64,000 nt of DNA from assembly GCA_023151185.1 (NCBI GenBank), contig JAKLJL010000001.1, forward strand, positions 186,001 through 250,000, given 5' to 3'. Each line of letters begins with the position of its first letter. The stretch's first letter is position 1. This stretch comes from Bacteroidota bacterium (GTDB taxonomy: Bacteria; Bacteroidota; JABWAT01). The position numbers and the translations under genes were made by a program. Positions 17,156-25,196 of this stretch are shown piece by piece. The notes beneath the pieces were generated by a model. It was not told the origin of the DNA. It did no database searches and saw nothing but the letters and a program-made list of their open reading frames with translations.

Positions 17156-19243
17156 ATGAACCGGTTGTCCCTGATTTTCTTTTTGAGCCTGATGTCCCCA
17201 TTCAGCTCTTTTCCGCAACCGGCCGAACCGTATAAACCGATCCAGGCTTCCGGTTTAAATATGATCTGGCCGACTGATGCCAGCCATGAACTGACCTCGA
17301 CTTTTGCCGAATTCCGGTCCACCCATTACCATTACGGCATTGATATAAAAACCTGGAACCAAACCGGGTACAAAGTTTTTTCTGCTGAAACCGGATATGT
17401 CTCCAGAATCCGGGTTTCACCAACCGGGTACGGAAAGGCTTTATATATCACACACCCCGGCGGATTTGTTACCGTTTACGGCCATCTGGACGGGTTTGCG
17501 GGAAAAATTGGTCAGTTTGTCCGGAAAAAGCACTATGAACTGGAAAACAATGAACTGAACCTGTTTCTGAACCCGAAGGATTTGCCGGTTAAGAAAGGGG
17601 ACCTGGTTGCCTTTACCGGTGAGACCGGAGTTGGAACCCCGCACCTTCATTTCGAGATCCGGGACCCGGAAGGCAATGAACTGAACCCGCTGTTTATTGA
17701 AAGAGGAGAGTTTCAGGATGAAATTCTGCCGGTAATCAAGGCATTTGCAGTAAAACCGGCTCAGCTTTCTGATGAGGTCAACGGAAAGTCTGTGTCCGCA
17801 GTTTACAGAAACTTCAGGAAGGCCGGGCCCGGACTTTTAATTCTGGATGAGGTTCCGGAAATTACCGGGCAGGCAGGATTTCTGGTTGATGGCTATGATC
17901 TGAGTTCTGCCAGATCGAATCAGTTTGGATATTACGACATTTTGCTTGAGATTGACAGCAAGCCCTTTTTCAGGACCCGGTATGATTCTTTCCCGGTAGA
18001 GAGTGCCAGGTTTATCCTGACTGACCGCGATCAGGAACTCGCCTATAAAGGAGAGGGCCGGTTTATCAAATTGTTCAGGACTGATGAAACTCCGGTTAAA
18101 ATTCACACCGACTACTCCGGAATGCAAGGGTGGGCCGGTGAGTTGCAGCCCGGGGAGCATGCGGGAAAGCTTACTGTCTCCGATCTGTATGGTAATAAAA
18201 CAAGTCTGGAATTCAGATTCAGGATTTCAGGAACTGAAAAAATTGCCCATGCTGAACTGGATCAGGCACCGGTCAGGTCTGATGCCGGCATACAGGGCAT
18301 TCGTCTTGGGACTAAAGATAAAGATTTCGTTTCCTATGACTTCAATCCCGGCAACCCCTTTTTCTCAGCGGATGATCTGGATACTGTTCATGTTTTCTGT
18401 GATGATCACCTGCTCAGGGTTGTTATTCAGGGGAAACGGGCCGAACAAAAAGCGGTTAAAATTGCCGTTATTCAAGGGTCTGATGTTCTGGTTCCCGTAA
18501 AGGCTGAGTCCGGACCGGGTGAACTCAGAGTTGACTTTCCGGTACCGGAAGGAAAATCTGATTATTCAGTATCGGTGGTGGTTTGGTCAGGGGCAGAAAA
18601 CCTGTTTGACCGGACTGTCAGTCTGCATAAAATAACGACCAGCAGAGACGTTAAGACCCCTGCCGGTTCGGTAGTTTCATTCGGCACCGAAACCTTTTTC
18701 TCTCCTCAGTGGATCAGTTTGACTGAGAATGGGAAAGATCAGGCACAAAGCGGTTATTTTTTAAGTATCGGACCGCCGTGGGTTGCTTTTCACAAATCAG
18801 CTAAAATCCAATTTTCTGAAGCCGGTCTCACCCCCGGAACGGATCTTTACAGGAAGAGAAGAGGTTATTTGCAGTTTGCGGACCTGGTTGACTTACCGGA
18901 TCTGGCCGGAAGTATTCAGGCTGGCGGGACTTATTGTTTGAGCCGGGATACGGTTCCTCCGGTTGTGCTGCCCAAACCTGGGAAAAATAACCTGACCGTC
19001 TCGCCCGGAACCAAACTGAAATTCAGGCTGACTGATACCGGTTCAGGTTTAGCAACCGGTTCAATTGAGGTAAATATAAACGGAAGCTGGTGTCTGGCAG
19101 AATTTGATCCTGAAAAAGAGCTTCTTGCGGTGGATACCCAACATCTGAAGCCAGACTCTCTGTATGTAATTAAGGTCCATGTCAGTGATCAGGCCGGAAA
19201 TAAAACGGCAGAAAAGTTTGAATGGAAAGGTAAACGGCTATGA
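17156..19243 (+). CDS. Secreted M23-family metallopeptidase
   Basis: A 695-residue protein with an N-terminal signal peptide (about 1-20). The M23 (LytM/lysostaphin-like) domain sits at about 35-185: zinc ligands His59 and Asp63 in HYGIDIKT, then the HxH of HLHFEIRD at His163 and His165, and TGYVSRIRVSPTGYGKALYI. Such domains cut peptide cross-links of peptidoglycan, or are inactive regulators. Here the ligands are intact. The remaining 500 residues look like beta-sandwich repeats without a recognised name, the last with an SDQAGNKT ending. It overlaps the GWxTD gene by four bases (ATGA), so the two are translationally coupled. Confidence 0.92.
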   Translation: MNRLSLIFFLSLMSPFSSFPQPAEPYKPIQASGLNMIWPTDASHELTSTFAEFRSTHYHYGIDIKTWNQTGYKVFSAETGYVSRIRVSPTGYGKALYITHPGGFVTVYGHLDGFAGKIGQFVRKKHYELENNELNLFLNPKDLPVKKGDLVAFTGETGVGTPHLHFEIRDPEGNELNPLFIERGEFQDEILPVIKAFAVKPAQLSDEVNGKSVSAVYRNFRKAGPGLLILDEVPEITGQAGFLVDGYDLSSARSNQFGYYDILLEIDSKPFFRTRYDSFPVESARFILTDRDQELAYKGEGRFIKLFRTDETPVKIHTDYSGMQGWAGELQPGEHAGKLTVSDLYGNKTSLEFRFRISGTEKIAHAELDQAPVRSDAGIQGIRLGTKDKDFVSYDFNPGNPFFSADDLDTVHVFCDDHLLRVVIQGKRAEQKAVKIAVIQGSDVLVPVKAESGPGELRVDFPVPEGKSDYSVSVVVWSGAENLFDRTVSLHKITTSRDVKTPAGSVVSFGTETFFSPQWISLTENGKDQAQSGYFLSIGPPWVAFHKSAKIQFSEAGLTPGTDLYRKRRGYLQFADLVDLPDLAGSIQAGGTYCLSRDTVPPVVLPKPGKNNLTVSPGTKLKFRLTDTGSGLATGSIEVNINGSWCLAEFDPEKELLAVDTQHLKPDSLYVIKVHVSDQAGNKTAEKFEWKGKRL

Positions 19244-20667
19244 ATTTTAACCCGGTACTGAAAGGATTTTCTCATATTTGCCTTTCAGCGGTTCTTTTTA
19301 CAGGTCTCTCGACCTGTTCCCATTCAGAGTCAGTGAAGCAATATATTGCAGAACAAACAAATCCGTTTAATAAGAAGCATGTCACCTTCGCTGTTTATTC
19401 CAAAATACAGGCACGGACGTTATCCTTATTTTTTTCACTGCAAACGCCCCGTAATGAGTTAACCTTCCATCAGACCCCAACCGGTTTTTCTGCTGCCTAT
19501 TCTATAAGGCTGAATGTAAAGGCTGAAACAGGGGAGGTGATACTCGATACTCTGGTAAGAGGGGAAATTAGAGTTTCAGATTTTAGTCAGACCCGGGCCT
19601 TTGTTCTTGAGAAAAGACATTTGCCTTTACCCCTCACCCGGGGGGTATATAAAATAGACGGGTTGTTTATTGATGAGAACAGCAAAACTGAACTTGTGTT
19701 TTCATCGGGGTATACCATAGATCCGAAAGACTATCCGGTACAGCTTTCCAGCCTGAGGTTTCAGGAAACAGCAGAACAAAATGATATTTCGCTTACCAAA
19801 CGGCTCTCATTTGGATCGGGCAAAAACCCCGGGCTTAATTTTGAAATTGATTCACAGCCGGGTGACGCAGAAAAACGGGTTCAGGTTTTAATAACCCGCC
19901 TCAGAGCAGATACCCTGACAGCACGTCCGATCTGGGGTATTAACCCGATTGAAGGAACCATTGAAACCCGCGGCTATAAGATGCATAATCCGCTTTATAC
20001 GTTTACTCTTCTGGATACAACTCTTTCCGGATCTGAATCCGGTACCCGTTCCTTCCGGACTCAGCTCCCTGACACGTTACAGGAAGGGGTTTTTGAAGGC
20101 CAGATTCTGGTACGCTCGGGTGATCAGGTATTTACTTCCAAAAAAGAATTGTTTTATCTGTTCCCAAGGGGGTTCCCTTATTTCCGTTCAATAAAAGAAG
20201 CTGTTGCCCCTCTGAAATATCTGGCAACACAAAGTGAACTGGAGGATCTTTATTCGGGCGGAGATAGTTTGCTGAAGGAAAAATTTGACAGATTCTGGTT
20301 GAAACTGTCAAATAACAACCTTGAAAGTGCAAAAAGGAAAATTGCCCTGTATTATCAGCGGGCAGAAGAAGCGAATTTTCTGTTTTCGATGTATAAACCC
20401 GGCTGGAAAACCGACCTTGGGATGTTATACATTTTTCTCGGACCACCCGAAATGGTTGAATGGAAACCGACGAAACTTACCTGGTATTATTTTTACAGGA
20501 GGGCAGGTGGCCGTATTCCGCTGGAATTTAATCCGATCCGGGTTGATAATGTAATTGTCGGATATTCGTTTGACCGGTATTCTGATAATTATTTTGACCG
20601 GCTTTCTTACTACACCTATGAAGATTTTTGGCTCGAATACCGGCGTGAATGGGAAAAAAACAACTGA
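19240..20667 (+). CDS. GWxTD-domain lipoprotein
   Basis: A 475-residue protein. Its signal ends in GLSTC, a lipobox, so it should be a lipoprotein of the cell envelope. Near the C-terminus (about 387-400) is GWKTDLGMLYIFLGPPE, the signature of the GWxTD domain, known from Bacteroidota, Ignavibacteriota, Acidobacteriota and relatives and of unknown function. The middle part, rich in beta strands, has no name I can give. The coupling to a M23 peptidase gene upstream suggests an envelope or cell-wall role, as inference only. The stop TGA is followed after one base by the ATG of the SDR gene. Confidence 0.9.
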   Translation: MNFNPVLKGFSHICLSAVLFTGLSTCSHSESVKQYIAEQTNPFNKKHVTFAVYSKIQARTLSLFFSLQTPRNELTFHQTPTGFSAAYSIRLNVKAETGEVILDTLVRGEIRVSDFSQTRAFVLEKRHLPLPLTRGVYKIDGLFIDENSKTELVFSSGYTIDPKDYPVQLSSLRFQETAEQNDISLTKRLSFGSGKNPGLNFEIDSQPGDAEKRVQVLITRLRADTLTARPIWGINPIEGTIETRGYKMHNPLYTFTLLDTTLSGSESGTRSFRTQLPDTLQEGVFEGQILVRSGDQVFTSKKELFYLFPRGFPYFRSIKEAVAPLKYLATQSELEDLYSGGDSLLKEKFDRFWLKLSNNNLESAKRKIALYYQRAEEANFLFSMYKPGWKTDLGMLYIFLGPPEMVEWKPTKLTWYYFYRRAGGRIPLEFNPIRVDNVIVGYSFDRYSDNYFDRLSYYTYEDFWLEYRREWEKNN

Positions 20668-20668
20668 A

Positions 20669-21337
20669 ATGAACCCTATTTTTATCTCTGGGGCATCGGG
20701 CTCGCTTGGGCTTTCAGTTGCCGAGTATTTTTCATTGAACGGATACCGGATAATTGGAACGTATTCTTCAGAAAAGCCAGACCGCAGGTTGCCCGAAACA
20801 ACCTGGCTGCACTGGAAATCGGGTGATTTGCAACTGACTGCACTTTTAACTGAAGCTCTGATGGAGGAATCCGGAATTCAGGCGTGGTTTCATTTCAGCG
20901 GGAGTTTCTGGGGTGGTTTTCTGGCTGAAAATACACCAGCCGGGAAGATCAGAGCCCAGACTGAGACCAATTTCCTGTCTGCAGCCGAGTTGTGTCCGGT
21001 CGTGTTACCGCTTCTGAACAAAGAGGCCCATTCGGCAGTTGTTTTTATCGGGGCTCAGGCCGGGTTGGAACCGGCACCTCAGTATGCCGCCTACGGTGCT
21101 TCGAAGGCAGCCCTGATTCATTTTTCGCAGAGTCTCGCAAAGGAATATTCCGGAACCGGCATCCGGGTTAATACTCTTGTTCCCACCACAATTGACACAC
21201 CGGCCAACAGAAAGCAGTTTCCCGAAGCCGGATTCACCAACTGGATTCAAATTCAGGAAATGATATCGGTTCTTGGGTTTTTACTTTCAGATGGGGCTTC
21301 TGCCGTTAACGGATCTGTAATCCGTCTGGAGAGATAA
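20669..21337 (+). CDS. Short-chain dehydrogenase/reductase family protein
   Basis: A 222-residue Rossmann-fold oxidoreductase. The nucleotide site GASGSLGLSVA is at 8-18 and the catalytic pair Tyr142 and Lys146 is in YGASKAAL. The usual catalytic serine, 13 residues before Tyr, is Ala129 (FIGAQAGL). The ending IRVNTLVPTTIDTPANR followed by FLLSDGASAVNGSVI resembles an SDR subgroup close to quinonoid dihydropteridine reductase in which, as I remember it, the serine is also often missing. Substrate unknown. The start was put at the ATG after the GWxTD stop because upstream codons would lie inside that gene and add non-family sequence. Confidence 0.9.
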   Translation: MNPIFISGASGSLGLSVAEYFSLNGYRIIGTYSSEKPDRRLPETTWLHWKSGDLQLTALLTEALMEESGIQAWFHFSGSFWGGFLAENTPAGKIRAQTETNFLSAAELCPVVLPLLNKEAHSAVVFIGAQAGLEPAPQYAAYGASKAALIHFSQSLAKEYSGTGIRVNTLVPTTIDTPANRKQFPEAGFTNWIQIQEMISVLGFLLSDGASAVNGSVIRLER

Positions 21338-21339
21338 TT

Positions 21340-21561
21340 CTGGAACCTGTTATTTGTTTTTGTACCGGAGTCACCCTGGCAGAGATTGAGGCAGCCGTCA
21401 GAGCCGGGAAGACTACCCTTGAACGGGTTTCGGAAAGTACCGGAGCCGGATCGCAGTGCTGCAGTTGTCACCCTGATCTGGAGGTGATCATTCCGTCTTT
21501 ACTGAGCAAAATCAAAAAAGAAGAACAGGCAGATCAGGCCGGTCAGTTGGGCCTGTTCTAA
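21340..21561 (+). CDS. BFD-like [2Fe-2S]-binding small protein, non-AUG start
   Basis: A 73-residue frame with the four cysteines of a BFD-type [2Fe-2S] domain: CFC near residues 6-8, 31 residues, then CCSC, which is C-x-C-x31-C-x2-C. Between them TLAEIEAAVRAGKTTLERVSEST matches the helical pattern of bacterioferritin-associated ferredoxin and similar domains. There is no ATG, GTG or TTG between the in-frame upstream stop (21307) and the first cysteine. GGAGAG at 21329-21334 sets a start at CTG 21340 or ATT 21337. It follows the SDR gene by two bases and converges on the TlpA-like gene with a four-base overlap of the stops. Likely an electron-transfer or iron-related partner. Confidence 0.8.
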   Translation: MEPVICFCTGVTLAEIEAAVRAGKTTLERVSESTGAGSQCCSCHPDLEVIIPSLLSKIKKEEQADQAGQLGLF

Positions 21562-22064
21562 TCTGAGTACCACCAGTAATCCCACCAAAGCTGCCAGTCG
21601 CCGTAATATCCTTCCTGAATTTTAACAATCTGACCGGTTTCGTTGATCAGAAAGCTGGTCGGAAGCTTTTCGATGGGGTGGATTGTGTTAAGCCTGGCCA
21701 TAAGCGAAGCCGTTGGCAAAATAACCGGGTAGTCCGGATTGTTTGACTCAAGCCAGGTTTTGAGGTCATCCGGGTCGTCATTTGAAATTCCGATAACCAC
21801 CACTTTTTTCCCGTCGTGAATCCGGGCCAGTCCAGGCATTTCAAGCCGGCACGGCGGGCACCAGGTTGCCCAAACATTCAGAATAACCAGTTTGCCTTTC
21901 AGAGACTCTGAGGAAATCCAGTTTCCCCGGATATCTTTCTCACTAAACGTAATTTGCTGAGGGTTTTCGGGTGCCGGGCTGTGCCCCCACCAGGAAATGA
22001 AAAGCAGCATACCGCCAATCGTCAAAATCCAGGAGCCCAGTGATTTTAAGTGTATCCGGTTCAT
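21558..22064 (-). CDS. TlpA/ResA-like thioredoxin, membrane-anchored
   Basis: A 168-residue protein with an N-terminal membrane anchor (about 8-26) and a periplasmic thioredoxin fold. The active site is WATWCPPC with Cys69 and Cys72; VILNVWATW and KLPTSFLINETGQIV are typical of the TlpA/ResA/DsbE group that keeps apocytochrome c thiols reduced or handles copper sites. It is divergently transcribed from the cbb3 oxidase operon, so a role in cytochrome c or CuB-site maturation is plausible but not shown. Confidence 0.93.
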   Translation of the reverse strand: MNRIHLKSLGSWILTIGGMLLFISWWGHSPAPENPQQITFSEKDIRGNWISSESLKGKLVILNVWATWCPPCRLEMPGLARIHDGKKVVVIGISNDDPDDLKTWLESNNPDYPVILPTASLMARLNTIHPIEKLPTSFLINETGQIVKIQEGYYGDWQLWWDYWWYSD

Positions 22065-22276
22065 TTTACCATTTTTATCTTAAGACAGGTCTGATGCAAA
22101 CTACAGTCACGGGTGTCATTTCGGGGTCAATAAAAGATATAAATGTCTCTATGTGTCTTAGAAGTTGATTAGAAATGCCATCAAAATGTAAAAAAAGTGG
22201 AAATCTGGGGGGTGGAAGTGGAATATTTGCTCCGGAATCTGCGGGTGCCATGCCAAACCAAAGAGGGGTGCAGCAG

Positions 22277-23710
22277 ATGAAGATGAACAAAAAACATGAG
22301 GTGACTATGGAAGAAAGATATGACAGCTGGCCTGTGAAGGCCTACACCTATTCCATGATCATCTGGGGTATTGCATCGCTTCTCTATGGGATTCTGATCT
22401 CACTCCAGCTGGTCTATCCGGAATGGAATTTTGGTGAATGGTTTTCTTACGGAAGACTTCGGCCAATTCATACCAATGGCGGGGCTTTTGGCTTTGGACT
22501 ATCCGGTATTTTTGCACTCTCCTACTACATGGTTCCAAGGCTGACCAAATCACCTTTGTTCCTGCCCGGGATTGCAAAACTGAATTTCTGGATTTATAAT
22601 TTTACTATTGCAGCCGCCGTGATTACCCTGCATCTTGGGTTCAGCACGACGAAGGAATATGCCGAGCTTGAGTGGCCTATTGACCTTCTGGTTGTAATTG
22701 TCTGGGTTCTCTGGGCTTTGAATATGGTTGGTACCATTCTGACCAAAAAGGTTGATAAAATGTATGTATCGCTGTGGTACATTATTGCAACAGTTCTTGG
22801 TGTTGCAGTTCTTTACATTTTCAACAACCTTGCAGTACCTGCCAGTCTGTTTAAATCGTATTCTCTGTATGCAGGTGTCAATGATGCCAACGTACAATGG
22901 TGGTACGGACACAATGCGGTCGCTTTTGTGTTTACAACCCCAATTCTTGCGATCTTTTTCTACTTTTTCCCGAAAGTTACCAATCTGCCGCTTTATTCAC
23001 ACCGGCTCAGTATTGTGGCTTTCTGGTCTCTGGTTTTTATGTATTTGTGGACAGGTGCTCACCACCTTATCTGGACTCCGGTTCCGGACTGGATTCAAAC
23101 CGTGGCAATTGCCTTCTCCCTGATGCTGATTGCTCCAAGCTGGGGCAGTGTGATCAACGGATATATGACCATGGGCAATAACTGGGAGCAAATGAAGACC
23201 AATTATCTGGCCAAGTTTTTCATCATGGGCATTACCTTCTACGGGCTTCAAACCCTTCAGGGTCCGTCCCAGGCCATCCGGTCCATTTCTTCCCTGATTC
23301 ACTACACCGATTGGGTACCCGGTCACGTACACATGGGCACAATGGGTTGGTTTGCCATGACCATTATGGCATCCTTCTATTATGTGATTCCGAAAATTTA
23401 TAAAACTGAATTGTATTCGGTTAAACTGGCCAATACTCACTTCTGGCTGGTCTTTACCGGACAGATTATTTACAGTATCAGTATGTGGATTGCCGGAATC
23501 ATGCAGGGTGCCATGTGGAAAGCCACAAACCCGGATGGATCCCTGAAGTACACCTTCCAGGATTCAATTACCGCATCCTACCCCTACTGGGATCTGCGTG
23601 CTCTGGGCGGCGTGATCTTTCTTGCCGGTGCACTTGTCTTTGCCTATAACATTTTCAAAACCATTCAAAAAGGAAGCAACGCTTCCGCCAAGACTGAAGG
23701 TGCTGTATGA
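22277..23710 (+). CDS. ccoN: cbb3-type cytochrome c oxidase subunit I
   Basis: A 477-residue haem-copper oxidase subunit with about 12 membrane helices. Ligands seen: His65 (RPIHTNGGAFG, low-spin haem b), His212 (WYGHNAVAFVF) and His262/His263 (TGAHHLIW) for CuB, and His350/His352 (VPGHVHMGTMG) for the haems. It is the O2-reducing subunit of the high-affinity oxidase used at low oxygen. The start was placed at the ATG after GAGGGG; the open frame extends 34 codons upstream without resembling the family. It overlaps ccoO by four bases. Subunits I and II are separate genes here, not fused as in some Bacteroidota. Confidence 0.97.
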   Translation: MKMNKKHEVTMEERYDSWPVKAYTYSMIIWGIASLLYGILISLQLVYPEWNFGEWFSYGRLRPIHTNGGAFGFGLSGIFALSYYMVPRLTKSPLFLPGIAKLNFWIYNFTIAAAVITLHLGFSTTKEYAELEWPIDLLVVIVWVLWALNMVGTILTKKVDKMYVSLWYIIATVLGVAVLYIFNNLAVPASLFKSYSLYAGVNDANVQWWYGHNAVAFVFTTPILAIFFYFFPKVTNLPLYSHRLSIVAFWSLVFMYLWTGAHHLIWTPVPDWIQTVAIAFSLMLIAPSWGSVINGYMTMGNNWEQMKTNYLAKFFIMGITFYGLQTLQGPSQAIRSISSLIHYTDWVPGHVHMGTMGWFAMTIMASFYYVIPKIYKTELYSVKLANTHFWLVFTGQIIYSISMWIAGIMQGAMWKATNPDGSLKYTFQDSITASYPYWDLRALGGVIFLAGALVFAYNIFKTIQKGSNASAKTEGAV

Positions 23711-24411
23711 GTGATCAACAAGTCAACACACTGGAGCGGAAACCCGTTATCCTGATTATTGTAACCCTGGTTGTCATCCTGATCGGCAGCGTGGTTACCG
23801 CCCTTCTCCCTTTCTTCATGGAAGGAATGGAAGTTAAGATTGATACCGTAAGACCTTACACTGCACTTGAGCTGGAAGGCCGTGACCTTTACATGCGTGA
23901 AGGCTGCAATAACTGCCATACCCAAACGGTAAGACCGTTACGGGATGAAGTTCTGCGGTACGGAGAGTTTTCAAAATCGGGTGAATTTGCCTATGATCAT
24001 CCTTTCCTCTGGGGATCGAAACGGACCGGACCTGATCTGGCCCGTATCGGCGGCAAATATCCGGATTCCTGGCACGTGCAGCACATGGTAGACCCCCGGT
24101 CCATCGTTCCGCAATCAAATATGCCTTCCTATGCTTTTATGGCTGACCGCCCGCTGGACGGATCAACCATCCAAAGCAAGATGGAAGCACTCAGAACGGT
24201 TGGGGTTCCTTACACCGATGAGGAAATTGCTGCCGCACCGGCCACTCTGACCGGGAAAACTGAAATGGATGCCATCATTGCCTATCTCCAGGTTCTTGGA
24301 ACAATGATCAATAAGGCACCGGTAGAAACTGTTACTGATTCGACAGCCGTTGCAGACAGCACTGCAGCCCCTGCCGATTCTGCCGCTGTAACCCCTGCAG
24401 AGGCCAGGTAA
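23707..24411 (+). CDS. ccoO: cbb3-type oxidase subunit II, mono-haem cytochrome c
   Basis: A 234-residue subunit with one N-terminal membrane helix (about 13-36) and a periplasmic cytochrome c domain. The haem site is CNNCH (Cys67, Cys70, His71) in the family block LYMREGCNNCHTQTVRPLRDE; GTGPDLA-like (RTGPDLARIGG) and SNMPSYAFM with the methionine ligand follow. The C-terminus is an Ala/Asp/Thr-rich tail. It passes electrons to CcoN. Overlaps ccoN by ATGA and is followed one base after its stop by a small membrane-protein gene. Confidence 0.97.
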   Translation: MSDQQVNTLERKPVILIIVTLVVILIGSVVTALLPFFMEGMEVKIDTVRPYTALELEGRDLYMREGCNNCHTQTVRPLRDEVLRYGEFSKSGEFAYDHPFLWGSKRTGPDLARIGGKYPDSWHVQHMVDPRSIVPQSNMPSYAFMADRPLDGSTIQSKMEALRTVGVPYTDEEIAAAPATLTGKTEMDAIIAYLQVLGTMINKAPVETVTDSTAVADSTAAPADSAAVTPAEAR

Positions 24412-24412
24412 A

Positions 24413-24568
24413 ATGGGATATATCCATGCGATATTAACTGTTTTACTGGGACTCAGCATGCTGGGAATCATTATATTCTATTACCGAAAAAGCATTAAAC
24501 AGTCGGTTGAGCAGCCAAAATTTGATATGCTCAAAGACGACGAGGAGACGACAGATGGAAGAAAATAA
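24413..24568 (+). CDS. ccoQ: CcoQ-like small membrane subunit
   Basis: A 51-residue frame between ccoO and ccoP: one predicted membrane helix (about 4-23, LTVLLGLSMLGIIIFYYRKS) and a short acidic cytoplasmic tail with DDEET. Size, topology, the YYRKS border and position match CcoQ/FixQ, the small subunit that stabilises the cbb3 complex. Starts one base after the ccoO stop and overlaps the start of ccoP by 14 bases, so coupled. Sequence similarity alone would be too weak; position decides. Confidence 0.8.
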   Translation: MGYIHAILTVLLGLSMLGIIIFYYRKSIKQSVEQPKFDMLKDDEETTDGRK

Positions 24569-25070
24569 AGAAAAACAATCCGGTTCAGATTATGACGGAA
24601 TTGAATACCGGGAAGAAACCCGGCATAAACTTCCGATCAGCTTTATTCTGATTGCATTGGTTCTTCTGGGATTTGGTATCTACTACACACCAACTTACCT
24701 GCCAATTGTATCCGGCTGGACCCAGGAAGGTGAATACAATGAAGAAAAAGCACTTCTGGAGAAAAAAGCAGCTTCGATGGTTGTTGATTCAGTGAAATAC
24801 GATCAGTATTTCGGTGATGCTGCGGCAATTGAAGCAGGAAAAGCCCTTTACTCGACCCAACCTTGTGCTGCCTGCCACGGCCCTGCCGGAGAAGGCGCAA
24901 TCGGTCCAAACCTGACTGATGCAGAGTGGGTGTACGGCGGTGATGCCAAAGCCATTTACAAGTCAATTGAAAATGGCCGTCCGAAAGGTATGCCGGCTTA
25001 CAAAGGGCAGATCCAAACAGATGATGTTCTGAAGCTTACCGCTTTTGTTCACAGTCTTTCTGCAAAATAA
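24555..25070 (+). CDS. ccoP: cbb3-type oxidase subunit III, single-haem form
   Basis: A 171-residue subunit. One membrane helix at about 27-45 (ISFILIALVLLGFGIYY) and one cytochrome c domain with CAACH (Cys104, Cys107, His108) and the axial Met146 in GMPAYKG. Proteobacterial CcoP has two haem sites and about 300 residues; this form has only one and lacks the second helix. Start at the ATG after GAGGAGA; the open frame extends upstream into the ccoQ-like gene. A terminator follows at 25094-25123, separating the structural from the assembly genes. Confidence 0.93.
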   Translation: MEENKEKQSGSDYDGIEYREETRHKLPISFILIALVLLGFGIYYTPTYLPIVSGWTQEGEYNEEKALLEKKAASMVVDSVKYDQYFGDAAAIEAGKALYSTQPCAACHGPAGEGAIGPNLTDAEWVYGGDAKAIYKSIENGRPKGMPAYKGQIQTDDVLKLTAFVHSLSAK

Positions 25071-25093
25071 GTCCAAACTAACCTGATCAAATG

Positions 25094-25123
25094 AAAAAGG
25101 GCATTTCGGTGCCCTTTTTTTTT
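25094..25123 (+). terminator. Rho-independent terminator after ccoP
   Basis: A-rich upstream arm, GGGCA/TGCCC stem with the loop TTTCGG, then nine T. It ends the ccoNOQP transcript 75 bases before ccoG. Confidence 0.85.
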
Positions 25124-25196
25124 CTAACCTGATTTTCATTTTCCATCTGACATTCCCTTTCCAAAAGAAACTCAGAGTGTAAAAAAGGAGAAACCA

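Noticed and set aside
22165-22184. FNR-type site before ccoN
   Set aside because: TTGAT and ATCAA are present but ten bases apart instead of four.
22175-22276. N-terminal extension of CcoN from an upstream ATG
   Set aside because: The 34 extra residues are unlike the family and a ribosome-binding site lies before the internal ATG at 22277.
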